A DNA stretch of 30,712 nucleotides from a virus, in IMG/VR virus record IMGVR_UViG_3300029448_006738, positions 1 through 30,712 of that record. One strand, 5' to 3'. The translations under genes and the position numbers were made by a program. The notes under the pieces are model-generated. The model was given only the letters and a program-made list of their open reading frames with translations. It was not told where the DNA came from and searched no databases. The first letter of the stretch is position 1; each line of letters opens with the position of its first letter. Shown here one piece after another: positions 1 to 7,855 of the stretch.

Positions 1-560
1 TATTCAGTTTACACTTTGAATACGACTACCAAAAAGTATTGAAATCAATTTTAAGGGCCGCACAAGGGTCGCAAAACAAAAATATACTTGTACACGTAAT
101 GATGCTTCCTGGTCGTTTAAATGACGTAAGAGACGTTTGTAGACACCTTTCTGAGGAGCAAATAAAGTTTGCATTAAGACCTATACGTTGGACCAAAACA
201 CACGATATTTTTGAAGATATGAATCGGTACTCGCCGGAAGAATTGGAATTTTTGAAATTGGAAAATCATAATCCACCACATAACGTTTTGGTAGACAATG
301 GACCAAAAACTTGCAACGTAAATGATATGCTAATTGAAAAAACTAATCAATTTAAAAATTGGAAATGCAACGCAGGCTTAGAAAGTTTAATGATTAATTG
401 GGACGGCGACGTGCATAGAGCAACTTGTAGAGTGGGAGGCAGTTTAGGAAATATTTACAAAGGCACATTTAAAAAACCTACTGAGCCAATAGACTGCACA
501 AGAGATTGGTGTACGTGTGCCGCGGACATAAACATAACCAAAGTGAAAAATGGAAGTTAG
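1..560 (+). CDS. Radical SAM protein, 3' end only (5' truncated by window edge)
   Basis: The reading frame is open from base 3 to the TAG at 558-560, so this is the C-terminal end (about 185 residues) of a longer protein. The TTG at 39 is an internal Leu codon, not a start. The first visible residues (SLHFEYDYQKV) match the position of SIHPEF and SFHHEF in the two full-length paralogues at 550-1560 and 7848-8990, which places the missing CX3CX2C cluster and GGEP motif upstream. The C-terminus has the same Cys pattern as those paralogues: CNAG, then a lone Cys followed by RVGG, then CTRDWCTC followed by AAD. This suggests an auxiliary Fe-S cluster domain of the SPASM/twitch kind. The gene overlaps the next one by 11 bp. 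The family call rests on paralogy, and the substrate is unknown. Confidence 0.75.
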   Translation, partial: FSLHFEYDYQKVLKSILRAAQGSQNKNILVHVMMLPGRLNDVRDVCRHLSEEQIKFALRPIRWTKTHDIFEDMNRYSPEELEFLKLENHNPPHNVLVDNGPKTCNVNDMLIEKTNQFKNWKCNAGLESLMINWDGDVHRATCRVGGSLGNIYKGTFKKPTEPIDCTRDWCTCAADINITKVKNGS

Positions 561-1560
561 AAGAACAGGATATAAATTCCAGGAATTTGATAGAGTATTA
601 CAAATAGAATGGACACTTGGTAACACTTGTAATTACAACTGTTCTTATTGTTTGCCAGTGCTACACGACAATTCCTTTCCTTGGATTGATCTAGATGAAA
701 GCATTAAATTTATAGACCGTTTACATGAACACTATGGCAATATGGGTATGAAAAACTACATTTGGAAGTTTGGTGGAGGAGAGCCTACTCTTTATAAACA
801 CTTTGCTGACCTATGTGAATATATCAATAGTAAACCAAACAATTTTATTATTCCTATAACAAATGGAAGTAGGAAAATGCAGTGGTGGAAAGACAATTAC
901 AAAAATTTTTTTGCAGTGCATTTTAGTATCCATCCTGAATTTGTAGACACCAAACATATTGTAGAAGTCTGTGACTATCTTATAGACGTAGGTGTTGATA
1001 GTATATGTCATGTAATGATTAAACCAGATGAATTCGATAAGTGTAAGCAGATAATTGAGGATCTTAAATCAAGTAGAAATAAAAATTGGGGTATACAAGC
1101 GAAACCATTGCACCACATATGGGAAACAGATACAGCAGATGAACGTGACTTGTATCCTTACAATTCAGAACAAAAAAATATTTTCAACAAAGTTATAAGA
1201 CCACAAGATAGAATAAGTGAAAAAGCAGATGCAAAACTAAACAGAGATATGTATATGTACGTTGCAGACACAAATGAAAAAGGCGAAATGGTATTGTCAC
1301 GAAAAGACTTTGATCCTTATTGGGCAGTAACAAATGGTGTGACTGATTGGCGTCATTATCAATGCAGAGCAGGTATCAACAGAATTTATATTAACTATGA
1401 CAAAAGAGTATACTTGGGAGCAGGTTGCAGAGTAGAATTAGGTAATTTTACAGGATTAAAATATGATGATCCTGAATTACAATTTCCTGTGAACAGTACT
1501 TTTTGTACTCAAGAAAGGTGTGTATGTATAGCGGACGTTCAAGTGCCAAAAGGACGATAG
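550..1560 (+). CDS. Radical SAM enzyme with Cys-rich C-terminal domain
   Basis: 336 residues. C27-X3-C31-X2-C34 (CNYNCSYC) is the radical SAM [4Fe-4S] motif, and GGGEP at 75-79 is the SAM-binding glycine motif. SIHPEF at 126-131 is shared with the paralogues. The C-terminal Cys residues 272, 293, 319, 324 and 326 form a compact set resembling a SPASM or twitch auxiliary-cluster domain. Enzymes of this type cleave S-adenosylmethionine reductively to start radical chemistry, often on peptides or sugars; the substrate here cannot be read. The ATG at 550 overlaps the previous stop by 11 bp, and the preceding purine run is only a weak ribosome site. The closest relatives in the window are the truncated gene before it and the gene at 7848-8990 on the other strand. 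Confidence 0.88.
   Translation: MEVRRTGYKFQEFDRVLQIEWTLGNTCNYNCSYCLPVLHDNSFPWIDLDESIKFIDRLHEHYGNMGMKNYIWKFGGGEPTLYKHFADLCEYINSKPNNFIIPITNGSRKMQWWKDNYKNFFAVHFSIHPEFVDTKHIVEVCDYLIDVGVDSICHVMIKPDEFDKCKQIIEDLKSSRNKNWGIQAKPLHHIWETDTADERDLYPYNSEQKNIFNKVIRPQDRISEKADAKLNRDMYMYVADTNEKGEMVLSRKDFDPYWAVTNGVTDWRHYQCRAGINRIYINYDKRVYLGAGCRVELGNFTGLKYDDPELQFPVNSTFCTQERCVCIADVQVPKGR
1514..1518 (+). promoter_or_regulatory. Ribosome binding site deciding the start of the SGNH-like gene
   Basis: AAAGG inside the 3' end of the preceding radical SAM gene, 5 bp before the ATG at 1524. In-frame TTG (1503) and GTG (1518) codons lie upstream, but neither has a comparable site. Confidence 0.55.
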
Positions 1561-2237
1561 GTTTTTTCGGCGACAGTTTTGTAACACATCCAAGGAAGAA
1601 TAATTGGATGGGTAAACTTGCGGACAAGTATGATGCTAAAATTGTAAACGTTGGAGTGAGTGGTTCTAGTTATTGGAATACTATGATACATTTCAAACAA
1701 AACTTCCATAAGTTTATAAATCTAGATTACATTGTGTTTGCTTGGACCGATCCTTTTAGAATATATCATCGCACTGGAGATATCACTCCGCCTAGTGCTT
1801 ATGCTCATAGAAGTAAAAAACACAAAGCGGCAAGGCAATACTACGAACATTTAATAGAATGGGACAAAGAAAGACTGAACTTTCAAACAGCGGCTTATTG
1901 GCTAGACAATGAATATCTTTCTAAATGCAAAGGAAAAATTATACACCTATGGAGTTTCGGGGATACTAAAGTAGAACCTTGGTCTGAAGCACAATTGAAA
2001 GATATTAATTTCTTATATAGATGGCGCAATGGCACAGAAGTACGTACACCTTTATACTATATAAGTTGTAGAACTGATCCTATTAGCGGTTGGTGTGAAA
2101 ATAAATTACCTTGGTTGCAAAATATTTTTAAGTTTAGACTGAATCACATGGGCAGTGATGGCAGTAAAGAAGTGTTTAAACTTATAGTAGATGCGACAAC
2201 TCCGGAAACACTTGCTTGGCGTCAACCTTCCTTATAG
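1524..2237 (+). CDS. SGNH/GDSL-hydrolase-like protein
   Basis: 237 residues from the ATG at 1524, chosen over the TTG at 1503 because AAAGG lies 5 bp upstream and the overlap with the previous gene shrinks to 37 bp. GFFGDSF (nucleophile Ser18) fits SGNH block I and NVGVSGSSYW (42-51) fits block II. Block III is degenerate: AWTD at 73-76, where the canonical motif is GxND. His208 in NHMGSDG near the end fits the catalytic His, but the usual Asp three residues before it is Arg. The family includes esterases and O-acyl hydrolases acting on lipids and glycans, so a role in adding or removing acyl groups on a glycan is possible; with the altered block III, activity is uncertain. There is no signal peptide. 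The 3' end overlaps the opposing gene by 56 bp. Confidence 0.7.
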   Translation: MYSGRSSAKRTIGFFGDSFVTHPRKNNWMGKLADKYDAKIVNVGVSGSSYWNTMIHFKQNFHKFINLDYIVFAWTDPFRIYHRTGDITPPSAYAHRSKKHKAARQYYEHLIEWDKERLNFQTAAYWLDNEYLSKCKGKIIHLWSFGDTKVEPWSEAQLKDINFLYRWRNGTEVRTPLYYISCRTDPISGWCENKLPWLQNIFKFRLNHMGSDGSKEVFKLIVDATTPETLAWRQPSL

Positions 2238-3600
2238 CATCCAATTTAGTAACATATTCTTTAAATCCTGGCAACAAGTATGAATTGTCTTGTGCGTTCA
2301 TGTGGTTAACCACTGCGTCCCATCTTTTCCATCCATAAGGATTATGTTTCCAATAATCATCGTCTTGTCTATAATTGTCCCATAGCCAACCTTTGAATTC
2401 TTTGAAACGTTCTTCTACTTCTTGCTTATCCTCTTTAGGTAAAATTTGTATACTTAGGAAAGTAGGAATATACAACAAGTGCATATTAACAAGACCGCCA
2501 CCCATTTGAATGTCACCTGGCACAGTGCCTAGATTAAGTTTTTTAAATTTGCTTTGTACTTTCCATTTCATAAATTCTGGTAAGTGTTTTACATTGAATA
2601 TTTGTATTGCTGTTGCTAAACTTGTTTGTATGTTATCTGGAGTTTCGTCCAACATACGCAAGTTCTTTTCAACCGTGTCCCAATTTGTTGGAAATCTAAT
2701 ATACTCATCACGTTTCTCTATTGCATCCATGCTAATAGCAAATTTAACTTTTTTAAATTTTTTCCACAATTCTATTAGGTCTTCGTCAACTAAAATACCA
2801 TTAGAGTTGTAACGAAGTAAAATTTTGTCTTGATATCCTTGTCTTATAATTTCTTCAATAAATTTTTTGTGCTCTTTAATCATAAGCGGTTCGCCGCCTG
2901 CAAAATAAACTTGTTTTAGATTGGGTATTTGCTTGTACATTTCTTCCCAAAACTCTGGTTTCTCATACCAGAAGTTATTAAATTCTTTTTTGCCCCATTG
3001 CAATTGATCCTTTACGTGCTTGTTTTCTAATTGTGGCATTAGTGTCTGCCAATCTTTTACCCATTTGCTACTGTCATGTGGAGAACACATTACACATTTA
3101 ATATTGCAAGTGTGTCCTAAACGTAAATCTAAGTAAACTAATTCTTCAGGCACAGTACCATCTTCTTTTGTTTGTCTTATTAATTCATGAATATCAACGC
3201 CATCTTTGTGCCATGTTCCAGTTTCCCAAATACGTTTACTTACTACGCCTACTTTTTCTTCTTGGAAACATTTATTACAACTAGCAGGTATTTGTCCTTT
3301 AAGCATAGTTGTTCTCACACTTTTCATATATTCATTATTCCAAGCACTCATAGGAGTATCTTTTCCAAAGTTGGCAGGTGTGCCATCTTCTTTTTTAATA
3401 ATACCTACTTCATGATCTGAACCTGCTCCGCTGGCATTTGCAGAACAGCATAGTCGCATATCTCCATTAGGTCTTGTTGCAAAGTGTATCCAAGGCAGAA
3501 TACAAAAAGTATTACTGTTAGATACTTTGGCTAACTCTCTCTGCCATTTACCTAGTTGTGAGTCTTCTGGATTTAACCAGTATTCATTGCTGTCCGTCAT
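2182..3600 (-). CDS. Radical SAM protein with N-terminal twitch/SPASM-like domain
   Basis: 472 residues from the ATG at 3600; an in-frame ATG at 3633 would add 11 residues. The 3600 start gives a 17 bp overlap, in line with the other junctions of this operon, and has a purine-rich upstream (GAAAAAAGAAACGG). Cys33 in CILPWIH, Cys51-Cys52 and Cys108-X2-Cys111 form the auxiliary-cluster-like part. They come before the radical SAM motif C165-X3-C169-X2-C172 and GGEP at 235-238. This order is the reverse of ordinary SPASM enzymes, where the extra cluster domain is C-terminal, but it matches the phage proteins usually called twitch-domain radical SAM proteins. It is the last gene of the minus-strand operon and ends inside the convergent SGNH-like gene. 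The substrate is unknown. Confidence 0.88.
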   Translation of the reverse strand: MTDSNEYWLNPEDSQLGKWQRELAKVSNSNTFCILPWIHFATRPNGDMRLCCSANASGAGSDHEVGIIKKEDGTPANFGKDTPMSAWNNEYMKSVRTTMLKGQIPASCNKCFQEEKVGVVSKRIWETGTWHKDGVDIHELIRQTKEDGTVPEELVYLDLRLGHTCNIKCVMCSPHDSSKWVKDWQTLMPQLENKHVKDQLQWGKKEFNNFWYEKPEFWEEMYKQIPNLKQVYFAGGEPLMIKEHKKFIEEIIRQGYQDKILLRYNSNGILVDEDLIELWKKFKKVKFAISMDAIEKRDEYIRFPTNWDTVEKNLRMLDETPDNIQTSLATAIQIFNVKHLPEFMKWKVQSKFKKLNLGTVPGDIQMGGGLVNMHLLYIPTFLSIQILPKEDKQEVEERFKEFKGWLWDNYRQDDDYWKHNPYGWKRWDAVVNHMNAQDNSYLLPGFKEYVTKLDAIRKVDAKQVFPELSHLL

Positions 3601-4975
3601 CGATGTCCGTTTCTTTTTTCCATTCTTTACCAAATCTCCAAAGAGGTGCCCTTAAATCTTCAATGTCGCATTCTGTAAATTTACTTATCGGTCCTGAGTG
3701 TATAGGATATTCAACAAATCCGTCCCATGCGTGTACAGACACAATTAAGTTAATTTTTTCATATTTTTCGTTTAGATACTTTATCAATTGATTTTCTTTG
3801 TAAACTCTATGCTTGGTTCCTATAAAAGGAGCAGTTGGCTCGTATGCAAAAATATTGCTTACATGGAAAATTGTGTTGGGATCATTTTTTAATTTTAAAT
3901 GGAAATCATTTAGTAAATCACATTCTACAAATTTAAATTTAACCTCGTCTTTGTATCTGTTGAAGTTTTTGACTTTGCTCATGTAATCTGCTATATCCAT
4001 CTTGCTGTCTATCCAGTCATTTGTTTTGTGCTTGTTTACACTCTTAAGGAATTTATGATAATCTCCTCCTTCGAAATTTTCTATTGTTTGTTGCATATAA
4101 TAAAGTGCAGTAGGATTGTAATCATAAAAAATAACTTCCGTATTTTTTTCATCTTGTATTCCATATTTGTCCAAGTAACTTACCCAATTAAATCCACTTG
4201 CCGGCATAATCAACTGACTAATTGGACCTTTCATAGGAACATCAAGCACCTCTTCTGTATTAATAGGATAAAACAGTCTACTTGCACTTAAATTGTATTT
4301 GTGGTATATGTGTTTGCTATTTTCCATAAAGTCCGTTTCGTGTGGTGCATAATAACATCTTTTTGAATGTCTAATGTCTTCATCGAACACAATGATATTT
4401 TCACCATTGTCTAAAGCAGTTCTAACAAGATTCCAACCATGCCATTTGTGTGTGTATTTCTTAGGAGTATCTCCTGGCTTGACCCATAAAGGCGTGTAGT
4501 CGTCGTGAAAGTTTTCATCACTACGTATAGGTTCATTATCCATATGTTCTGCATCAGGTTCTGCCTCGCCCACATCTGGACACTCTAATTCTTTATATTT
4601 GTTTAAGTTAACAACATAACATTGTTCATGAAGTTCGTAGTATCCTTCTTTTCTATCCAACACGTGACCTGCAATAAAAAAGTCTTTCTTAATCAATTCA
4701 TGCAGATGTTCAAAAAATTTACCACCTTCGAATTCAGTGTCTGGTGTATATACCACTGCGTAATCATACTTGTCGACTGCTTGTTGTAAACTTACAGTTT
4801 CACTTATAGCAATCCAAACATTGTAACCATTACTGGTAATATTTGTAATACCGTATTCTGCTATATTCATTATTGTTTCTTTTGTAGCATTATTTTTTAT
4901 TAAATGAAAATTTGTACTACAGATAAAAATAATATTTTTGTGCTTTAAATTAGGTGCTTCAAATTCGAATGCCAT
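3584..4975 (-). CDS. Unknown two-part protein, C-terminal half methyltransferase-like
   Basis: 463 residues, not confidently recognised. Residues 1-150 look alpha/beta, with hydrophobic strands (NIIFICSTN, YAVVYTPDTEF, FFIAGHVLDR) and a YYELHEQCYVVNL stretch; this could be a degenerate glycosyltransferase-like fold. Residues 135-165 are acidic and probably a linker. From about 250 onward the order of elements resembles a class I methyltransferase: a glycine-containing strand-loop (MPASGFNW), an acidic strand end (VIFYDYN), FVECDLLND, then IFHVSNIF. The canonical GxGxG is missing, so this is inference from pattern. The ATG at 4975 has AGGAG 11 bp upstream and overlaps the oxygenase gene by 17 bp. 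There is no signal peptide or membrane segment. Confidence 0.5.
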   Translation of the reverse strand: MAFEFEAPNLKHKNIIFICSTNFHLIKNNATKETIMNIAEYGITNITSNGYNVWIAISETVSLQQAVDKYDYAVVYTPDTEFEGGKFFEHLHELIKKDFFIAGHVLDRKEGYYELHEQCYVVNLNKYKELECPDVGEAEPDAEHMDNEPIRSDENFHDDYTPLWVKPGDTPKKYTHKWHGWNLVRTALDNGENIIVFDEDIRHSKRCYYAPHETDFMENSKHIYHKYNLSASRLFYPINTEEVLDVPMKGPISQLIMPASGFNWVSYLDKYGIQDEKNTEVIFYDYNPTALYYMQQTIENFEGGDYHKFLKSVNKHKTNDWIDSKMDIADYMSKVKNFNRYKDEVKFKFVECDLLNDFHLKLKNDPNTIFHVSNIFAYEPTAPFIGTKHRVYKENQLIKYLNEKYEKINLIVSVHAWDGFVEYPIHSGPISKFTECDIEDLRAPLWRFGKEWKKETDIDDGQQ

Positions 4976-5666
4976 TTTTCTTCAAACTCCTGTCTAATAG
5001 TTCATTAAATTCTTTACGTTTGTTCCCAATGTGTGCCTGTGCTATCATATGAATCCTGTCAACATTAGAATTGTTTTCTACTCTATGTTGTTTTAGAATA
5101 TTAATTAGATACACTTTACCATTGCGCCAAGGAACAAGTCCATGGTCTTTTAACTCCATATAACATAATGCTGGATTTACTATCGCAACATTAATTGGGA
5201 TCAAGTAATCACAAAGATCATTGGGCAATTCGTGTCCTGGATGATCGTCATGCCATTCAATTTTTCCGTGTGATTCTAGTTTCATAAATCTTATTCTGCT
5301 ATATCTTTCAGCGGGGAATTGTTTCCAAAACTTTGTAGCCAGTGGTGCATTTTCAGTTAATGCTGTCCAATCATAAGGAGCATTTAATTCATCTTTGTAT
5401 CCGTATTGTCCTGCTACCTCAGTCAAGTCCATTCCCAAACCATGTAAACAACAACTGCTCCAACCTTTGTTGCCGTACTCATCACTTCTGTGCGGCACAT
5501 AGTAAGCGTCTACTGAATTTAATTCTTCTGTACTAATAAATTTTTTAAAGTCAATGTCTAATTCTAACCAAGGCAAAGTTCCGTCTTTAAATTTATTAAA
5601 GACCTTTGTGGCTGTATCCAACCCTATGTTATGATATTCTTCTATGTCTTTGTTGCTCATTATCAT
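4959..5666 (-). CDS. 2-oxoglutarate/Fe(II) oxygenase, Asp/Asn-hydroxylase-like
   Basis: 235 residues. YSRIRFMKLESHGKIEWHDDH holds the HxD pair (H139, D141), and QHRVENNSNVDRIHM supplies the distal His194 and the Arg204 expected to bind 2-oxoglutarate. Spacing and flanking text fit the aspartyl/asparaginyl beta-hydroxylase family, which hydroxylates carbon centres in proteins or small molecules using O2 and 2-oxoglutarate. The ATG at 5666 shares its A with the stop of the alternative oxidase gene (TAATG). A second in-frame ATG at 5660 is an equally possible start and would remove two residues. The one-base overlap suggests translational coupling with the oxidase. The substrate is unknown; a phage structural protein, a sugar or a small peptide are all open. 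Confidence 0.8.
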   Translation of the reverse strand: MIMSNKDIEEYHNIGLDTATKVFNKFKDGTLPWLELDIDFKKFISTEELNSVDAYYVPHRSDEYGNKGWSSCCLHGLGMDLTEVAGQYGYKDELNAPYDWTALTENAPLATKFWKQFPAERYSRIRFMKLESHGKIEWHDDHPGHELPNDLCDYLIPINVAIVNPALCYMELKDHGLVPWRNGKVYLINILKQHRVENNSNVDRIHMIAQAHIGNKRKEFNELLDRSLKKNGIRI

Positions 5667-6277
5667 TATATTAATCCTGCCCTTTTTCTTCTAATTTGAT
5701 CTGCCATGTCATGATTTACGTCTCTGTGTCCTTCTTCATCTTTACGTACTGCAATAACAACATCACGAAGTTTTGCATCTTTATCTAAATTATAATAATC
5801 AATTGCAATTTTAGGTGCTTTTATATTTTCTGCTCTACCCTCATCTATTTCTTTTAGATATTCTGTATAACTTATGCAGGCTTGTTCCTCAAAATATGCA
5901 ACCATCCTATGAGCACACTGCGGAAAAAATATGTACAAGAACATATAGAAATGCCAGAAAATAAATTGTGCTGTAATAATCGCCCAACGTTCTACCCAAT
6001 TAGGCTTTGCTATTCTCATAAAAATCATCAAATGCATACGTTCATTTTCCGCTTCTGCTAACAGAGTCTTTATCCAACCTCTGTCGTCTGGTTTCATTTT
6101 TCTTAAACTACGTAAATGATTCCACATACCTGCAACCATGCCTGGCACACCTGCGATAGTTTCTAATACAACCGCCCTGTGTCCATATCTCTTTTTAAAA
6201 AAACTATCTGCTATCCAACGCAAAAACATTGTAATTCTATAAGCAACTCTATCTGAAAAATTTACTGGTGCTTTCAT
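5666..6277 (-). CDS. aox: Alternative oxidase (AOX), di-iron quinol oxidase
   Basis: 203 residues. The protein carries the family signature: LETIAGVPGMVAGMWNHL with ligand Glu39, ENERMHL with Glu79 and His82, YFEEQA with Glu130, and RKDEEGHRDVNH with Glu181 and His184. All six expected di-iron ligands are therefore present. Usual family text is EEEA and ADEAHH, so EEQA and KDEEGH are mild variants. Residues 97-118 are hydrophobic and aromatic, consistent with monotopic membrane binding. The enzyme oxidises quinol and reduces O2 to water without pumping protons. It is short, without the plant-type regulatory Cys extension. It looks like AOX proper more than a ubiquinone hydroxylase; the split from plastid-type PTOX, known in cyanophages, needs a tree. 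The start overlaps the methyltransferase gene by 4 bp (ATGA), with AGGAAA upstream. Confidence 0.9.
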   Translation of the reverse strand: MKAPVNFSDRVAYRITMFLRWIADSFFKKRYGHRAVVLETIAGVPGMVAGMWNHLRSLRKMKPDDRGWIKTLLAEAENERMHLMIFMRIAKPNWVERWAIITAQFIFWHFYMFLYIFFPQCAHRMVAYFEEQACISYTEYLKEIDEGRAENIKAPKIAIDYYNLDKDAKLRDVVIAVRKDEEGHRDVNHDMADQIRRKRAGLI

Positions 6278-6879
6278 TTAGTATTTCCTATTATCATAAA
6301 TCTATTATATTTTTCTGTTGGCATAGTGCCAGCGATATCTACATTTAAATTGCAATCTTTTTGAAACTCTTCTAATGTTTGTTTGCAATTGACGTGTTCT
6401 TCATGACTGAAATAGTCATTGCTCTGTAATACAATCCTTTTGTTTGATGGCAATTTATCCAACCATTCGTTGTATTGGTCTGGTGTCATGTGTTCACATA
6501 CAGTATTAATAATTAAATTGTGTTTATCATAATCGTTGTAAGCCAACATATCGGAAGTAATTGCTTTGAATCTGCCTTGCATTTCATAATCTTTGTTCAT
6601 ATTGTATGCAATATCTTCACATTTATTATCAATGTCCATACTTACAATTCTAGTAATATCTAGCCTACTATTAAACAATAGTGTCGCAAGTACTCCGTTC
6701 CATCCGCCGCATAATAATATATTGTATGGTCTATTTTGATGATACTTTTCTAAATGTTCAATTAACCAAACTTTGCTGTTGATCTGACCTTTCCAGAAAC
6801 TTTCAAGGGTACGATATCTATCATCAGATTCTCTGATTGCATCCATCCAAAACAAAACATCTTTTATATTAATCTTCAA
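6274..6879 (-). CDS. Class I SAM-dependent methyltransferase
   Basis: 201 residues. LLCGGWNG at 55-62 fits the SAM-binding glycine loop (motif I). MDIDNK at 81-86 fits the acidic end of strand 2, ITSDML at 107-112 fits the strand 3 region, and LIINTVCEHM at 122-131 fits motif IV. The start is a TTG at 6879, supported by AGGAG six bases upstream and by the 11 bp overlap typical of this operon; no ATG with a better site is available. The substrate cannot be read; a small molecule, glycan or protein is more likely than DNA, because no target-recognition domain is present. It lies between a radical SAM gene and the alternative oxidase. Confidence 0.82.
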   Translation of the reverse strand: MKINIKDVLFWMDAIRESDDRYRTLESFWKGQINSKVWLIEHLEKYHQNRPYNILLCGGWNGVLATLLFNSRLDITRIVSMDIDNKCEDIAYNMNKDYEMQGRFKAITSDMLAYNDYDKHNLIINTVCEHMTPDQYNEWLDKLPSNKRIVLQSNDYFSHEEHVNCKQTLEEFQKDCNLNVDIAGTMPTEKYNRFMIIGNTK

Positions 6880-7855
6880 ATTGTGCTCCTAACTTATCAA
6901 ATGCTCCACACTGTCTACTACATTCACGCAAGGGAGTTATTTCCCAAGTGCTTTCTATGTCTTGGAAAAAATTGCTGTCAAAAATATCCTTTAAAGATTC
7001 CTTATACAAATTAGGAAACTTGTTAATTTTTTTCATATAATCCATTCTTGAAGGTTGTGTAGGTGGCATCCATTCAACATCTAACCAACAACACGGTGAA
7101 ACATTTCCACAAGCACTAACATAGATTTGGTTATATTTTTTTGCTTTACAAATTATGTTTGGTTTACTATCTTTACTTGCTTCTTTCATCATTGGAATCA
7201 TTGCTTTACTTTTTTCCGATGGTCTTAATTTGTGCAAAGGATTTCCTTTTTCATCTATTACTTGGAAATGATCATCTTTGAATCTTGTTGTATTTTTTGT
7301 TGTAAACATCTTGAAACCTAGTTCCTCTGACATTTGTTTTGCTTCTTCTACTTGATGTTCGTTGTGTTCAAACACCAGCATATGCCATTTAGCATATCCG
7401 CCAGCACCTATGAAAGCCTTTGCGTTGTCTATAATTTTGTTAAAGTCAGTTGATATTCTATATAGATGATGTGTATCCTCCAAGCCATCTATGCCGAAAG
7501 TTACAATTACTCTATGTTTGGCAAGTTCTTTCCACCAGCCTGTCTCCCTTGCACTACCATTTGTGTGCATACTCAATTTCATACGAGGGTTTACTTCACG
7601 TAGATGTTCAAATATTTCCATTGTGTCTCTACTAATAATCGGATCACCTAAATTTCCACACATAAACATACTGTTCAATTGTTGTATAAACTGTCTTGGA
7701 AACCATTCCTTAAATCTATCTAGAGTGATGTCATCTAATTTAATGAATGGATTCATTGGTCCACCATTTATCCTTCGCGGACACATCGGACACTTTGCTT
7801 GACACTTGCTTGTAATTTCTAAATGCACGTCTCTTATGTCTTCAAATTTATACAT
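6869..7855 (-). CDS. Radical SAM/SPASM-type enzyme
   Basis: 328 residues. C18-X3-C22-X2-C25 (CQAKCPMC) is the radical SAM motif. The usual GGEP is replaced by GNLGDP at 67-72, a variant seen in some SPASM enzymes. The C-terminal Cys residues 236, 249, 255, 256, 312 and 316, including ACGNVSPCCW, fit a SPASM-type auxiliary cluster domain. SPASM enzymes include peptide-modifying maturases and carbohydrate dehydrogenases, but the substrate here is unknown. It is clearly distinct from the three CNYNC-type paralogues in this window. The ATG at 7855 has GAGGA upstream and overlaps the neighbouring radical SAM gene by 8 bp. Confidence 0.88.
   Translation of the reverse strand: MYKFEDIRDVHLEITSKCQAKCPMCPRRINGGPMNPFIKLDDITLDRFKEWFPRQFIQQLNSMFMCGNLGDPIISRDTMEIFEHLREVNPRMKLSMHTNGSARETGWWKELAKHRVIVTFGIDGLEDTHHLYRISTDFNKIIDNAKAFIGAGGYAKWHMLVFEHNEHQVEEAKQMSEELGFKMFTTKNTTRFKDDHFQVIDEKGNPLHKLRPSEKSKAMIPMMKEASKDSKPNIICKAKKYNQIYVSACGNVSPCCWLDVEWMPPTQPSRMDYMKKINKFPNLYKESLKDIFDSNFFQDIESTWEITPLRECSRQCGAFDKLGAQFED
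6886..6890 (-). promoter_or_regulatory. Ribosome binding site supporting a TTG start
   Basis: AGGAG on the minus strand, six bases before the TTG at 6879-6877. This supports the non-ATG start of the methyltransferase gene. It lies inside the coding end of the upstream radical SAM gene. Confidence 0.6.

Noticed and set aside
39-41. TTG start for the first plus-strand gene
   Set aside because: Upstream codons in the same frame match the paralogues (SLHFE), so this TTG is an internal Leu codon.
2182-2240. Possible bidirectional terminator at the convergent junction
   Set aside because: No stem of useful length followed by a T run was found; the only pairing (GGAA with TTCC) is too weak.
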